Shown: positions 9,479 to 20,984, counted from the stretch's first letter. The stretch: 64,000 bases of DNA from Tessaracoccus coleopterorum (GCF_011174705.1 NZ_JAANIJ010000001.1:310001-374000); one strand, 5' to 3'. A program made the numbers and translations. Notes: generated by a model from the sequence alone, not told the origin.

Positions 9479-10922
9479 CTAGCGGGCCAGCCCGAGGAGG
9501 GCGTCGGCGTCGATGTGGGTCTCGATGGCGTCGGCCGTCGTCTCGATCATCTGTTCGCGGAGCGCCGCGAAGCCGCGGCCGCTGTCGCGCGGTTGCCAGG
9601 GTGATCCCGCCTCGCGGGCGACCTCCCACAGCCAGGCGCGGCGGAAGTCGTCGCACTCCAGGGAACCGTGCCACATGGTGCCCCAGGCGGAGCCCGTGTG
9701 CGCGCCGTCGAGGAACGGCTCGGCACCGGGATCAACGGTGGGGCGGCCGTGGTGGATTGTGTAGCCGTCGACGGCGTGCCCGCGCCACTGGCCGGTGGGG
9801 CGGCCGAGAACCTTCTCGGCGTGGAAGCGGATGTCGACGGGCAGGAGACCGAGGCCGGGCGCGCCGCCGTCGCCCTCGACGTCGTCGTCGATGGTGCGGG
9901 CGAGCATCTGGAAACCGCCGCAGACGCCCAACACCGGACGCCCGGCGGCGGCGCGGCGGACGATGACGTCGGCGATGCCCGTCTCTCGAAGCCAGGCCAG
10001 GTCGCTGAGCGTGGACCGCGAGCCGGGGAGGACGACGACGTCGGCCCGCTCGACCTCGCGCGGGTCGACGGTGACAACGACCCTGACCCCGGGTTCCTGC
10101 GCCAGAGCGTCGATGTCGGTGGCGTTCGAGATGCGCGGGAGGCGGACGGCGGCGACGGTGAGGTCGTCGGCGGCGTCGGCGGCGACGCCGTCGCCCCTCC
10201 ATCGCCCCACCTCCAGAGCATCCTCGCCATCGACCCATACCCCGGCCAGGTACGGCAGCACCCGAAGTTGGGCATCCCCGTGCGGCTGGAGATGTCGTCG
10301 AGGCCGGGGGCGAGGATGGACCGGTCACCGCGGAACTTGTTGATGACGTAGCCTGCGAGCAGCGCGCGGTCGGCGTCGTCAAGCAGCGCCCAGGTGCCGA
10401 AGAGGGAGGCGAGGACCCCACCGCGGTCGATGTCGCCGACGAGCACAGTCGGGAGGTCGAACCTTCTGGCCAGGCCCATGTTGGTGTAGTCGCCGCGGCG
10501 CAGGTTGATCTCCGCCGGGGAGCCTGCTCCCTCGCAGATGACGAGGTCGTGCGTGGAGGCGAGCTCCTCATAGGCTGCGTACGCGGCGTCGGCCAGGTGC
10601 GTCCGCGAGGTCGCATACTCCCCGCCTCGAGCGTCCCGTGCGGCTGCCCGCGGAGCACCACGAACGACCTCCGGTCTGTGCCGGGCTTCAGCAGCACCGG
10701 GTTCAGAAGCGACGACGGCACCACGCCCGCGGCGGTCGCCTGCAGGTACTGCGCGCGCCCGATCTCGGAGCCGTCAACACACACCATCGAGTTGTTGCTC
10801 ATGTTCTGCGACTTGAACGGCGCGACGTCGATGCCGCGCCTCCGCGCCACCCGGCACAGCCCGGTGACGAACAGGCTCTTGCCTGCATCCGACGACGTCC
10901 CCGCGATCAGCAAGCCGGTCAT
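9479..10922 (-). CDS. cobQ: Cobyric acid synthase
   Basis: Glutamine- and ATP-dependent amidation of the four peripheral carboxylates of adenosylcobyrinate diamide. The N-terminal synthetase domain has [17 protein letters not shown] and [10 protein letters not shown], plus [14 protein letters not shown] and [16 protein letters not shown]. The C-terminal class I glutamine amidotransferase domain has [16 protein letters not shown], the glutaminase-cysteine motif [11 protein letters not shown] and the His-containing DGYTIHHGR. The ATG at 10922 overlaps the cbiB stop by 4 nt. Frame breaks near 10620, 10500 and 10260. Joined length of about 480 aa is normal. Confidence 0.92.
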
Positions 10923-11931
10923 CGCCTTCCCTTCCGTCGATCCTTGCGCGCACAGGTCCCTGCCCCGGTTGAGGACGGCCTGTATCGCCACACGTTCAGG
11001 CGTACCACGACATGTACACAGGCGATGGCCGAGGCCGAGGCGAGTGTCACCGCGGTGACCAGCCGTGACGCCTTGCGGAGGGCGCGCGCGGTGGGGCGGG
11101 GGCCGTCGCCGAGGAGGCCGCGCTCCTCCACCCGGCTGAAGTAGACGTTGCGGCCGCCGAGTTGGACGCCGAGCGCGCCCGCCCACGCGGCCTCACACCA
11201 ACCACCGTTCGGGATGGGTGGTCCCGCGCGTCGCGGTGCATGATCCGCCAGGCGTCCCGGGTGCGCCCGCCGACGAGGGGGCGAGGAGACAGGCCAGCGC
11301 GCCGGTGACCCGGGCGGGCAGCCAGTCGGCGGCGTCGTCGAGCCTGGCCGCGGCAGTGCCGAAGCGGCGGTAACGGTCGTTCCTGTGCCCGACCATGGCG
11401 TCGAGCGTATTGAGGGCCCGGTGCACAACCATGCCGGGGATGCCCGCCGTCGCTCCCCAGAACAGTGAGGCCACGGCAGCGTCGGCGGTGTTCTCGGCCA
11501 TCGACTCGACCGCGGCGCGGGCCAGCTCCGACTCGTCGAGGCCGGACGGATCGCGCCCGCACAGGTTGCCGAGCCGGGCGCGCGCGCCGTCGAGGTCGCC
11601 GTCGTCGAGCCGGTCGGCCATCAGCTCGCCCTCGCGCGCGAGGCTGCGGGCGCCGAGCACGGCCCAGGTGGTCAGCGCCGTCGCCGCCGCGTGGGCTATC
11701 GCGTTGCGGCGCGTGGCGCGCTCGAGGACGATCCCGGCCACGGCGACGGGGGCGACGGTGGCCGCGGCATAGGCCGCCCGCGGGACCGGTCGTCGGCGTA
11801 GAGCGGCCGTTCGACACGAGAGGCCCAGGTCCCGAACCACGCCACGGGATGGTGCCGGTGTGGGTCGCCGAACAGCTGATCCGCCACCACCCGAGGCCGA
11901 TCCCGATGGCACGGCTGAGGGTGTGAGACAT
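10919..11931 (-). CDS. cbiB: Adenosylcobinamide-phosphate synthase CbiB/CobD
   Basis: Integral membrane enzyme attaching the aminopropanol arm to adenosylcobyric acid. It begins [16 protein letters not shown], then [17 protein letters not shown], and shows [54 protein letters not shown] and [14 protein letters not shown], the strongest family signatures. It ends with a normal [13 protein letters not shown] segment and a Cys/Arg-rich tail. Frame breaks near 11890, 11800, 11270 and 11210. It overlaps the cobQ start and probably forms a two-gene unit with it. Confidence 0.9.
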
Positions 11932-12079
11932 GAAGGCGAGGGTATCAGTGGCGCTGTCGGCGCCCGTTGGCAGGCTCATCGGTTTCGAAACGCAGACTCC
12001 ACCGACGCCTCGTGCGGCGGAGCAAGCGGCGCGGGCACGACACCGGCGGAGGCGGCGGCCGTGGTTGGTGGTGCCGGGC

Positions 12080-12643
12080 TCACCCCACGTCAAGGGCGCG
12101 GGTCTCGACGTGACCGTTGGGCCAGGTGCTGTAGGTGACCCAGTCGACGTCGCGATGACCGCCACCATCCAGGATCGCCAACAGGATGCGCAGAGTGTCA
12201 CCGTGCGAGACGAGCAGGACCTGGTCGGCGTCGGCGAACTCGGCGCGTAGCTCACCGACCAGGACGCGGAGCCTCGCCGCGACGTCGGCCATCGACTCTC
12301 CCCCGCCCCACCGCACCTCCGAGACGTGCACGCCCTCGGGTGTGGCCTCCTCCTCCAGCTCGCCGTAGTGCCTGCCCTCCAGCGATCCGAGTCCCTGCTC
12401 GCGCAGCAGTTCCGTCTCGCGCACTGGCAGGCCGTGCGCGGCGGCGACGACGTCGGCGGTCTGCCGGGCGCGCACCTGATCGCTGCTGAGGACGGCGACG
12501 AGCGGGAGCCCGGCCAGCCGGTTGCGGGCGTCCTCGGCCTGGCGGACGCCGTCGGCAGTCAGGGGCACATGATGCGTCTGGCCCTGCACGCGCTCCTCGA
12601 CGTTCCACACCGACTGGCCGTGGCGGAGAAGGTGCAGGATCAC
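12080..12643 (-). CDS. Histidine phosphatase family protein (possible alpha-ribazole phosphatase)
   Basis: Intact 187-aa protein of the phosphoglycerate-mutase/histidine-phosphatase superfamily. The phosphohistidine motif LLRHGQSVWN is at residue 6-15, SSDQVRARQTADVV and LREQGLGSLEGRHYGE follow, and the second catalytic His is in LLVSHGDTLR. Its place between cbiB and cobK suggests the CobC role (dephosphorylating alpha-ribazole phosphate in nucleotide-loop assembly). The superfamily is functionally broad, so a general phosphatase is the alternative. GTG start at 12643, divergent from cobK with 54 nt between starts. Confidence 0.8.
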   Translation of the reverse strand: MILHLLRHGQSVWNVEERVQGQTHHVPLTADGVRQAEDARNRLAGLPLVAVLSSDQVRARQTADVVAAAHGLPVRETELLREQGLGSLEGRHYGELEEEATPEGVHVSEVRWGGGESMADVAARLRVLVGELRAEFADADQVLLVSHGDTLRILLAILDGGGHRDVDWVTYSTWPNGHVETRALDVG

Positions 12644-12697
12644 GACAGCAGCCTACACGTCGGCCCGGCAACCCATCCGCCGGGATAGCCTTGCCCC

Positions 12698-13504
12698 GTG
12701 ATCCTGGTACTCGGCGGCACGACGGAGGGGCGCGAGCTGTGCGCCGAACTCGACCGGCGCGGCGTCCCCAACCTGCAGTCGCTGGCGGGACGCACCGCCG
12801 ACCCGCTGCTGTCGGAGTCCGTCCGGGTCGGCGGGTTCGGCGGGGCGGAGGGCTGCGCCGCTTCCTCACCGAGAGCGGCGTCACCGCCGTGGTCGACGCC
12901 ACCCACCCCTTCGCCGCCGGGATCACGCGCAACGCGGCGGAGGCGTGCGCCGATCTGGAGGTTCGCCTGATCCGGGTGAACCGCCCCGGGTGGGCCTCGC
13001 ATCCGCACGCCGATCGGTGGGTCTGGGTCGACGACCATGCGGCGGCCGCGGCGGCGGTCGTTGCGCCGGGGTCGGGAGATGCGGGTCGGGTCACCGGTTT
13101 CGACACCGCGGCTCCCTTCGCTCGGCGTCGACGCAACGAGCGGTCATCTCGCGCGGTGCTGCTGACAGTGGGCAGGCAGCACACGCTGGACTACTCCCCG
13201 CGCTCGACGACCGCTTCGTGCTCGCCCGCGTCGCCGAGCCGCCGGCGGGCGCCCTGCCGACCGGATGGAGGCTGGAACTGGCCCGCGGGCCGTTCACGCT
13301 CGACGGCGAACGGCGCCTGTTCGCAGAGCACGGCATCGACTGCCTCGTCACGAAGGACTCCGGAGGGGAGGCGACGGCGGCGAAGCTCCGGGTGGCGGAC
13401 GAGGCCTGCGCCCGCGTCGTCATGATCCGACGACCCGCGCCCCCGACGGTGTGGAGCTGGTTCCCGACGCGAAGGCGGCGATGAGGCTGCTGCGCGAGGG
13501 CTAG
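12698..13504 (+). CDS. cobK: Precorrin-6A reductase CobK/CbiJ
   Basis: NAD(P)H-dependent reduction of the corrin macrocycle at C18-C19. It starts with GTG at 12698: ILVLGGTTEGRELCAELD, followed by AVVDATHPFAAGITRNAAEA, VGRQHTLDY, DDRFVLARVAEPP and the substrate-site motif CLVTKDSGGEATAAKL. The end reads DGVELVPDAKAAMRLLREG. Frame breaks near 12850, 13190 and 13430. Between the alanine-rich region and LLTVGRQ there is an unusual basic stretch (TGFDTAAPFARRRRNER) encoded by a REP-like sequence, described separately. Joined length is about 268 aa. Confidence 0.88.
13093..13150. repeat. REP-like palindromic sequence inside cobK
   Basis: The segment contains ggtttcgacaccgcggctcc, then ttcgctcggcgtcgac and gcaacgagcggtc. 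This has the form of the extragenic palindromic repeats common in actinobacterial genomes (ggtttcgaca...caacgagcgg). It lies within the coding frame and adds a basic segment to CobK where homologues are continuous. Only one clear copy is in this window, so the identification rests on remembered pattern. Confidence 0.45.
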
Positions 13505-13738
13505 CGTGCCGCGTCGGATACGCGTGGCGCTCTGCGGCCCGGCGCTCTACCCTCTTCCCTGCCCGCGGCATTCGAGCAGGTTCCGGCCCCCGGGCCTCGG
13601 TGAGGTGGGCGTCGTGACGACGAGCACCGCCGCAGCACGCGGATCGGGGAACTGCCCGTCGGCACCTGGGCAGGAGCCGTCTCCCCGACCGGCATTTCGG
13701 GCTCAACCGCAGGCCGACCAGCGTCGGGACGCAGCAAA
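13505..13738. other. Intergenic region between cobK and pnp, no gene called
   Basis: Together with 13772-13874 this forms a 370-nt gap between convergent genes. Open frames exist on both strands but have arginine/proline-rich low-complexity composition without family motifs. Apart from the pnp terminator hairpin I see nothing supportable here. Confidence 0.5.
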
Positions 13739-13771
13739 GAGGCGCCGGGACCCAATGGGTCCCGGCGCCTC
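13739..13771 (-). terminator. Rho-independent-type terminator after pnp
   Basis: A perfect 15-bp stem (gaggcgccgggaccc / gggtcccggcgcctc) with a 3-nt loop, followed on the minus strand by TTTGCTG. It lies 100 nt past the pnp stop and also faces the end of convergent cobK. Confidence 0.8.
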
Positions 13772-13874
13772 AGCGGATCCGGCACGGGCGTGTGCTCAGC
13801 AGGCCCCGTCTCCGCCGGATGCGAGCCAGGTCGTTGCGCGCAGCGCGGCGCCTGTCATCGACATCAACCAGCGG

Positions 13875-16076
13875 TCACTCGGCCGCGGCCTCGGTCTCCT
13901 CGATCACCGGAACCAGCGACAGCTTGCCGCGGTCGTCGATGTCGGAGATCTCGACCTGCAGCTTCTGGCCGACCGACAGCACATCCTCGGCGGCCTCGAC
14001 GCGCTGGCCACCGGCCAACGGACGCAGCTTCGAGATGTGCAGCAGGCCGTCCTTGCCCGGCATCAGCGACACGAAGGCACCGAAGTTGGTGAGCTTCACG
14101 ACGGTGCCGAGGAAGCGCTCGCCGCGCTCCGGCATGTGCGGGTTCGCGATCGCGTTGATCTGCGCGACGGCCGCATCGGCCGCCTCGCCGGTCTCGGCAC
14201 CGACGTACACGGTGCCGTCGTCCTCGATCGCGATGTTCGCGCCGGTCTCGTCCTGGATCTGGTTGATGATCTTGCCCTTCGGGCCGATGACCTCACCGAT
14301 CTTGTCGACGGGGATGCGCAGCGAGATGATCCGCGGCGCGTAGGGGCTCATCTCATCGGGCACGTCGATGGCCTCGTGCATGACGTCGAGCAGGGTGTGA
14401 CGCGCGTCACGGGCCTGCAGCAGCGCCTTCTGCAGCTCGACGGCGGGGATGCCGTTGAGCTTGGTGTCGAGCTGGAGGGCGGTGACGAAGTCACGGGTGC
14501 CCGCCACCTTGAAGTCCATGTCGCCGAGGGCGTCCTCGGCTCCGAGGATGTCGGTCAGCGCGATGTACTTCGTCTCGCCGTCGACGTCTTCGGACATGAG
14601 GCCCATCGCGATGCCCGCGACGGCGGCCTTGAGGGGCACACCGGCGTTGAGCAGCGACAGGGTCGACGCGCAGACCGAGCCCATCGAGGTGGAGCCGTTG
14701 GAGCCCAGCGCCTCGGACACCTGACGGATCGCGTAGGGGAACTCGCTGCGGGAAGGAAGCACGGGCACGAGGGCGCGCTCGGCGAGGGCGCCGTGGCCGA
14801 TCTCACGACGCTTCGGCGACCCGACGCGGCCGGTCTCACCGGTCGAGAAGGGCGGGAAGTTGTAGTTGTGCATGTAGCGCTTGGTCGACTCCGGCGAGAG
14901 CGTGTCGATCTTCTGCTCCATGTCGAGCATGTTCAGCGTGGAGACGCCCAGGATCTGGGTCTCGCCGCGCTGGAACAGCGCCGATCCGTGCACGCGCGGG
15001 ATGACCGCGACCTCGGCCGACAGTTCACGGATGTCGCTCGGGCCGCGGCCGTCGATGCGGATGCCCTCGGTGAGGGTCCGGTGGCGGACGATCTTCTTGG
15101 TCAGCGCCTTGACGGCGGCCGACACCTCGTTCAGACGGTCGGCGAACCTGTCGCTCAGCTGCTCGGTGACGTCCTGCCGGATGGCGTGGGTGGCGTCGTC
15201 GCGCTCCTGCTTGCCTGCGATGGTCATGGCCTCGGCCACGCGGTCAGAGGCGAGCTCGGAGACGGCCTCGAACACGTCGTCCTGGTAGTCACGGAAGACC
15301 GGGAAGTCGTAGGTCTCCTTGGGCAGCTTGGCCGCCAACTCGGACTGCGCGTCGCAGAGAGCCTTGATGAAGGGCTTCGCGGCCTCGAGGCCGTGCCCGA
15401 CGACCTCTTCGGTCGGGGCGGTCTTGCCCGCGCGGACGTTGTCCCACGTGGCGTCGGTGCCGCCGGCCTCGACCATCATGATCGCGACGTCACCGTCGGC
15501 GAGCACGCGGCCCGCGACGACCATCTGGAAGCTGGACGAGGCGACCTGCTCGACGCTCGGGAAGGCGACCCACTGGTCCTCGATGAGGGCGACGCGGACG
15601 CCGCCGATCGGGCCGGAGAACGGGAGGCCCGCGATCTGGGTCGACATGGACGCCGCGTTGATCGCCACGACGTCGTACATCACGGTGGGGTTCAGCGCGA
15701 GGACGGTCACGACGACCTGGACCTCGTTGCGCAGACCCTTGACGAACGCGGGGCGCAGCGGGCGGTCGATGAGGCGGCACGCGAGGATCGCGCCCTCGCC
15801 CGGGCGTCCCTCACGACGGAAGAACGAGCCGGGGATACGGCCCGCGGCGTACATGCGCTCCTCGACATCCACGGTGAGTGGGAAGAAGTCGATCGCGTCG
15901 CGCGGGGTCTTCTGGGCGGTGGTCGCCGACAGAAGCATGGTGTCGCCGTCGAGGTAGACGGCGGCGGAGCCGTCGGCCTGCTGGGCGAGGGCACCCGCCT
16001 CGAAGCGGACGACGTGCTTGCCGTACTTGCCGTTGTCGATTACGGCCTCGGCGAATTCGATGCCTGGTCCTTCCAC
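13875..16076 (-). CDS. pnp: Polyribonucleotide nucleotidyltransferase (PNPase)
   Basis: Phosphorolytic 3'-5' exoribonuclease of the mRNA degradation machinery. The reading frame is intact over 733 codons. Two RNase PH-like domains are present (RRTEGRPGEG-like [18 protein letters not shown] near residue 80; [20 protein letters not shown] in the second core), then a KH domain ([20 protein letters not shown]) and a C-terminal S1 domain ([27 protein letters not shown]). I take the GTG at 16076 as start because AAAGGAG lies 7 nt upstream and the protein then begins just before [11 protein letters not shown]. The acidic C-terminus ends EETEAAAE. Confidence 0.96.
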   Translation of the reverse strand: MEGPGIEFAEAVIDNGKYGKHVVRFEAGALAQQADGSAAVYLDGDTMLLSATTAQKTPRDAIDFFPLTVDVEERMYAAGRIPGSFFRREGRPGEGAILACRLIDRPLRPAFVKGLRNEVQVVVTVLALNPTVMYDVVAINAASMSTQIAGLPFSGPIGGVRVALIEDQWVAFPSVEQVASSSFQMVVAGRVLADGDVAIMMVEAGGTDATWDNVRAGKTAPTEEVVGHGLEAAKPFIKALCDAQSELAAKLPKETYDFPVFRDYQDDVFEAVSELASDRVAEAMTIAGKQERDDATHAIRQDVTEQLSDRFADRLNEVSAAVKALTKKIVRHRTLTEGIRIDGRGPSDIRELSAEVAVIPRVHGSALFQRGETQILGVSTLNMLDMEQKIDTLSPESTKRYMHNYNFPPFSTGETGRVGSPKRREIGHGALAERALVPVLPSRSEFPYAIRQVSEALGSNGSTSMGSVCASTLSLLNAGVPLKAAVAGIAMGLMSEDVDGETKYIALTDILGAEDALGDMDFKVAGTRDFVTALQLDTKLNGIPAVELQKALLQARDARHTLLDVMHEAIDVPDEMSPYAPRIISLRIPVDKIGEVIGPKGKIINQIQDETGANIAIEDDGTVYVGAETGEAADAAVAQINAIANPHMPERGERFLGTVVKLTNFGAFVSLMPGKDGLLHISKLRPLAGGQRVEAAEDVLSVGQKLQVEISDIDDRGKLSLVPVIEETEAAAE

Positions 16077-16330
16077 GGACAGGCTCCTTTCGGTTGGGCG
16101 CAGCCCAACCCGGGGCAGGATCTTGTTACCTGCCGCATCTGCCGGTCTTCGATCGAGACCTGCGGGGCGCACTGGGCACCCGAAGGTCACTACCGAGGAC
16201 CAGACGGACATCGGGTTGGGCGGCTGGACTGAAGAACACAATCCAAGTCGATATGTGGTTGTGCGGCCACCATCCTACCGGTTCCCACCAATCACCGGCG
16301 CCACAGCGTGCGCTGGGCCACGATGGTGTC

Positions 16331-19300
16331 ATGCGGATGAGTTCGCCGGCGGAACATCTCGACGACGCGGTCGCGACCGCGAGGAGGTGGGCCGAGGCCT
16401 GCCGCACCCTCCCGGAGCCGCGCGCGGCGACCCTGCTGGCGGACGTGCTGCGTCACGAGGACGGGCTGCGGTTCACGCTCGACTTCGTCGACCTGGTGCT
16501 GCGCCCCGAGGATCCGCGGGTGTCGGCCGCGGCCCTGCGCCGTCTGGCCCACACACCCGCACCGTTCCTTCCGGCCCCGCTGCGGCTCGGGCTGCGCGGC
16601 GTCGTCGCCCGGGCGCCGCGGCCGCTGCTTCCCGTGGTGCGGCGCGTGTTCGAGGCCCTGGTCGGCGACCTGGTGGTGGACGTGGGCCGCTCGCTCGGCC
16701 CGACGCTGGGCCGGCTGCGCTCCTCGGGCGCCGACCTCAACGTCAATCTGCTCGGTGAGGCGGTGCTGGGCGACCGCCACGCCTCCGACCGGCTGGGGCG
16801 ACCATCGCGTTGCTGGGGCGCGACGACGTCGACTACGTGTCCATCAAGGTCTCCTCCGTGCTGGGGCAGCACGCGGCATGGGGTCATGCGTCGGCGGTCG
16901 ACGACGCGGTCGCCCGCCTCCGTCCCTCATGCTGCTGGCGGCCCGCACCGACAAGTTCGTCAACCTCGACATGGAGGAGTACCGCGACCTGCACCTGACC
17001 CTCGACGTGCTGGAGCGGCTCACGCTCGACCCCGACCTGCTGGGGCTCCGCGCCGGCTTCGCCGTCCAGACGTACCTGCGGGAGTCGCCCCTGGTGCTCG
17101 ACCGGGTCGACGACCTCGCCGCGCGTCGCGTCGCAGCGGGAGGCGCCCCGCTGAAGGTGCGGCTCGTCAAGGGCGCCAACCTCGCCATGGAGCGGGTTCA
17201 GGCCGAGGTGCACGGCTGGGCGCTTCCCGTCCACGGGTCGAAGGAGGCAACCGACGCCTCCTTCCTCGCCGCGCTGGACCGCTGCCTGACCCGGAGCGGG
17301 CGCGGCGCGTCCGGGTCGGTGTGGCCAGCCACAATGTCTTCTCGCTTGCCGCAGCCTGGGAACTCGCGAAGGCCCGGGGCGTGACCGACGCCGTCGACCT
17401 GGAGATGCTGTCGGGCATGGCCGTGCCGCTGCAGCGGGTCCTGCTGCGGGAGGTGGGCCGCCTGAGGCTGTACGTGCCGGTGGTGCCGCGCGCCGAATAC
17501 GACTCGGCCGTCTCCTACCTGGTGCGCCGCCTCGAGGAGAACGCTGCGCCCGAGAACTTCATGTCGGGGCCGCGGCACTCGGCACCGACAGCGCGTTCCT
17601 CGACCTGGAGGAGCGACGGTTCCGGGCGGCGGCCGCGCACCGCCTCCCGGAACCCACCGGCTGGGTGGAGCAGACCCGACCCGCCGTCGGCCCGGCCTTC
17701 GTCAACACCCCCGACTCCGATCCTGCGCTCCCGACGAACCAGGCCTGGGCCGACGCGATCCGCGACCGGCTGCCCGCGGGCGCGCCGGGCACCGATGCGG
17801 TGGCCGGGGCCCGGCTGGGTGACGCCGACGGCGTGCGGGCCCTCATCGCCCGCACCGCGGAGGCGGGCCGGGCATGGGCACGGAGGCCCGCCGCGGAAAG
17901 GGCCGGGCTGCTGCACCGGCTGGGCGCGGAACTCGAGGCGGCCCGTGGCGACCTCATCACCGTCGCGGCCGACGAGGCGGGCAAGCTGATCGACCAGGCC
18001 GACGTGGAGGTCTCCGAGGCCTGCGACTTCGCGCACTACTACGCGACCCTCGCCGGGTCCGGTCCCGAAGGCGCCGTCCACGTGCCCCCGCGGTGACGGT
18101 GGTCGCGTCGCCCTGGAACTTCCCCATCGCCATCCCTCTGGGGGCGTGGCCGCCGCCCTCGCCGCCGGGTCGGGCGTCATCCTCAAGCCGGCGCACGCGA
18201 CCCGGCGCACCGGGGCCCTGCTCGTCGACGCGTGTCACCGGGCCGGGTTTCCGCCCGGCCTCGTCTCGCTGGCGGTGGTCGACGACGGCAGGCTCGGACG
18301 CGCCCTGATCACCGACGGGGAGGTGGGCCAGGTGGTGCTGACCGGCGCTGCCGAGACGGCGGAGCTGTTCCGCTCCTGGCGCCCCGACCTGCCGCTGCTC
18401 GCCGAGACCTCCGGCAAGAACGCCATCGTGGTGACCCCCTCGGCCGACCTGGACCTCGCGGCCGCCGACCTGGTGGCCTCAGCCTTCGGCCACTCGGGCC
18501 AGAAATGCTCCGCAGCGTCGCTGGGGATCCTGGTGGGCCCGGTCGCCCGCTCGCGCCGGTTCCTGGACCAGGTGGTCGACGCAGCGGCCTCCCTCGTCGT
18601 CGCGGGTCCCGGAGACCCGGCCGCCCAGCTCGGCCCGCTCACCGAGCCGCCGGGCGACAAGTTGCTGCGGGGGCTCACCCGGCTCGGCCCGGGAGAATCC
18701 TGGCTGCTCGCCCCCGCCGGCTCGACGAGCGCCTCTGGACGCCCGGCATCCGCACCGGCGTCCGCCCCGGCAGCGAGTACCACCTGGTCGAGTACTTCGG
18801 CCCGTCCTCGGCCTGATGTCCGCCCACTCCCTCGAGGAGGCGATCCGGTGGCAGAACGGCACCGCATTCGGGCTCACCGCGGGGCTGCACTCGCTGGACG
18901 CGGCAGAGATCCGGGTTTGGCTCGACGCCGTCGAGGCGGGAAACCTGTATGTCAACCGGACCATCACCGGCGCAATCGTGCGCCGCCAGCCGTTCGGCGG
19001 CTGGAAGCGCTCGGCGGTCGGTCCCGGCGCAAAGGCGGGAGGGCCCGGGTACGTCCGCGCGCTCGGTGCGCTCCGTCCCGCGCCGCCGTCTTCGCGGACA
19101 GTCACGGTGTCGCTCCCCCGCCTCGCCCGGCTGCTCCGGGACGCGGCGCCGCTGGCAGGCGAAGACTTCGCCGCGGTGGTTGCCGCCGATGAGGCGGCCG
19201 TCCGCACCACCGTCGGGGTGCCGCACGACCCCTCTGCCCTGACCTCTGAGCTGAACGTGCTGCGCTACCGCCCCGTCCCGTGACGGTCCGGGTGGAGACC

Positions 19301-19673
19301 GACGAGGTGGCAGCGGTGCTGCGGGAGCTGTCGGCCGCGGTGGCGACGGGGCCCCGGTGCGGTTCTCGTTCGCGGCCCGACCCGCAGATGACCTCGCCGC
19401 CCTCATCGGCTCGGCGGGCGCCACGTGGGAGGTGACAGACGACGCAGCGTTCGACGGCGCCGCCACCGGCCGGATCCGGTACCTGGGCGGCCGCCCACTC
19501 ACGGCGCTGCTCGGCACGGACATCGACGCCACCGTCCATCCCGGGCCGCCCCTGCCCGGCCTGGCGGGGCTCCTCCCTACGTGCGGGAGCAGTCCGTGTG
19601 TGTGACGAATCACCGGTTCGGGCATCCCAGCCCGGCCACGGAGACGCTCGGCCTCAGGGAGACGACATGGTGA
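16331..19673 (+). CDS. putA: Bifunctional proline dehydrogenase / L-glutamate-gamma-semialdehyde dehydrogenase
   Basis: Oxidises proline to glutamate in two steps. The N-terminal FAD-dependent PRODH domain shows YVSIKVSSVLGQH, TDKFVNLDMEEYRDL, PLKVRLVKGANLAMER and VASHNVFSLAAAWELA. The aldehyde dehydrogenase domain shows VASPWNFPIAIPLG, LLAETSGKNAIVV, the catalytic-Cys motif FGHSGQKCSAASLGIL and QPFGGWKRSAVGPGAKAGGP. A C-terminal domain (RIRYLGGRPLTALL, YVREQSVCVTNHRFG) is typical of actinobacterial PutA. About 1,110 aa. At least eight frame breaks split it, for example near 16800, 17300, 17580, 18090, 18720, 18800, 19280 and 19350. An in-frame ATG at 16337 is an alternative start. The 3' end overlaps the next ATG by 7 nt. 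Confidence 0.9.
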
Positions 19674-20656
19674 CACCGGCGCGTTGGCTGACGGGCGTGC
19701 GGCATCCGGAGGCCTTCCACGGCCGAGGCGTGCGCGGCGGCTACTTCGAGGGTGGTACTGCAAGCTCATCTCCCCGACCTCAACCAGCGCTGGGCGGTCA
19801 TCCCCGGGTGTTCCGGGCACCCGGGACCCGGCCGGGGAGGCGTTCGTGCAGGTGCTCGACGGGCTCACGGGCCGCTCCTGGTACCACCGCTTCCCGGCCG
19901 CCGACTTCCGCGCCTCCGACCGGGCGTTCGCCGTCGAGGTGGGCCCCAACCGGTTCGACTCCACCGGTGTGCAGCTCGACCTGCCGCAGCTGACGGCCGG
20001 ATCACCTACCCCGGCGGGATCGACCCGTATCCGGTGACGGCGCGGGTGCCGGGCATCATGGGCTGGTACGGCTACGTGCCGGTCATGGAATGCAGGCACG
20101 GCATCGTGTCGTTCGGCCACGATCTCGAAGGCACCCTCATCGTCGAGGGCCGGCCGACGTCCTTCCAGGGCGGCAGGGCTACCTGGAGACCGACTGGGGA
20201 AGGTCGTTCCCATCGGGCTACGTGTGGGTCGCCAGCAACCATCTGAGCGACCTGGAGGGCGCACCGGATGACGGCTCGCTGACGGCGTCATGCGCCATCA
20301 TCCCGGTGTCGGACGCACCTTCCGCGGCTCCATCGTGGCGCTGCGGCGGGCGGGCCGGATCAGCACCTGGGCGACCTGGAACGGGTCGCGCGACACCGTC
20401 CTCGAGATCACCGACGACCACGTCACCTGGCGCATGCAGGGTCCCGACGGCGTGCTGGCACTCGGAGCGACCCGGCCCGGGCGGGTTGCTGCACGCCCCG
20501 CTGCGCACCGCGATGCACCGTCGCGTCGAGGAGACCCTCGACGCCCGGGTCACGATCCACCACACCGGCCACGACGGCTCCATGCTCTTCGCGGGCACGG
20601 GGGCGGCCGCAGGGCTCGAGGTGTTCGGCGACACCGATCGGCTCATCGCGCTCTGA
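19667..20656 (+). CDS. Tocopherol-cyclase-like protein
   Basis: Resembles the tocopherol cyclase family (a calycin-like fold named for plant vitamin E synthesis; bacterial members lack a proven reaction). Seen in order: GVRGGYFEGWYCKLISP after joining frames, IMGWYGYVPVMECRHGIVSF, then GYLETDWGRSFPSGYVWVAS and NHLSD, the three blocks that define the family. The ATG at 19667 lies inside the end of putA (7-nt overlap), so the two are coupled. Frame breaks near 19755, 19820, 20000, 20180, 20320 and 20490. About 330 aa. No pathway for tocopherol is visible here, so I infer only the fold. Ends before a shared terminator with rpsO. Confidence 0.75.
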
Positions 20657-20670
20657 CGGCCGACGAAAAG

Positions 20671-20702
20671 AGGCGGGGCACCCCCGAAGGGATGCCCCGC
20701 CT
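20671..20702. terminator. Bidirectional terminator between the tocopherol-cyclase-like gene and rpsO
   Basis: A stem of aggcggggca with tgccccgcct, preceded by AAAAG on the plus strand (a short T-run on the minus strand), lies between the two convergent genes 15-20 nt from each stop. Confidence 0.75.
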
Positions 20703-20720
20703 GAAGCGATTCGAGCGAGC

Positions 20721-20984
20721 TCAGCGACGCAGGCCGAGGCGCGCGATCAGCTCACGGTAGTGCTCGACGTCGTTCTTGGCGACGTAGTTGAGCAGGCGGC
20801 GGCGCTGGCCGACCATGAGCATCAGGCCGCGACGGCTGTGGTGATCGCCCTTGTGCTGCTTCAGGTGCTCGGTGAGGTGAGCGATCCGCTTGGTCAGCAG
20901 AGCGATCTGCACGTCGGGCGAACCGGTGTCGCCAGGCGTGGTCGCGTACTCTTCGATGATCGTCTTCTTCATTTCAGCGTCCAT
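20721..20984 (-). CDS. rpsO: 30S ribosomal protein S15
   Basis: Intact 87-aa S15, a primary 16S rRNA-binding protein of the small-subunit platform. It starts [20 protein letters not shown] with GGGAG about 7 nt before the ATG at 20984, and has [40 protein letters not shown] and LIARLGLRR, all canonical. Transcribed toward the shared terminator. The 220-nt leader upstream holds no other gene. Confidence 0.96.
   Translation of the reverse strand: MDAEMKKTIIEEYATTPGDTGSPDVQIALLTKRIAHLTEHLKQHKGDHHSRRGLMLMVGQRRRLLNYVAKNDVEHYRELIARLGLRR

Noticed and set aside
13505..13738. Possible third cobalamin riboswitch near cobK
   Set aside because: No GCCACTG core and no B12 box (AGTCAGGA-like) on either strand.
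13506..16232. Very long plus-strand open frame opposite pnp
   Set aside because: It is the antisense of an intact, motif-complete pnp; long antisense frames are expected in high-GC DNA and it has no family motif.
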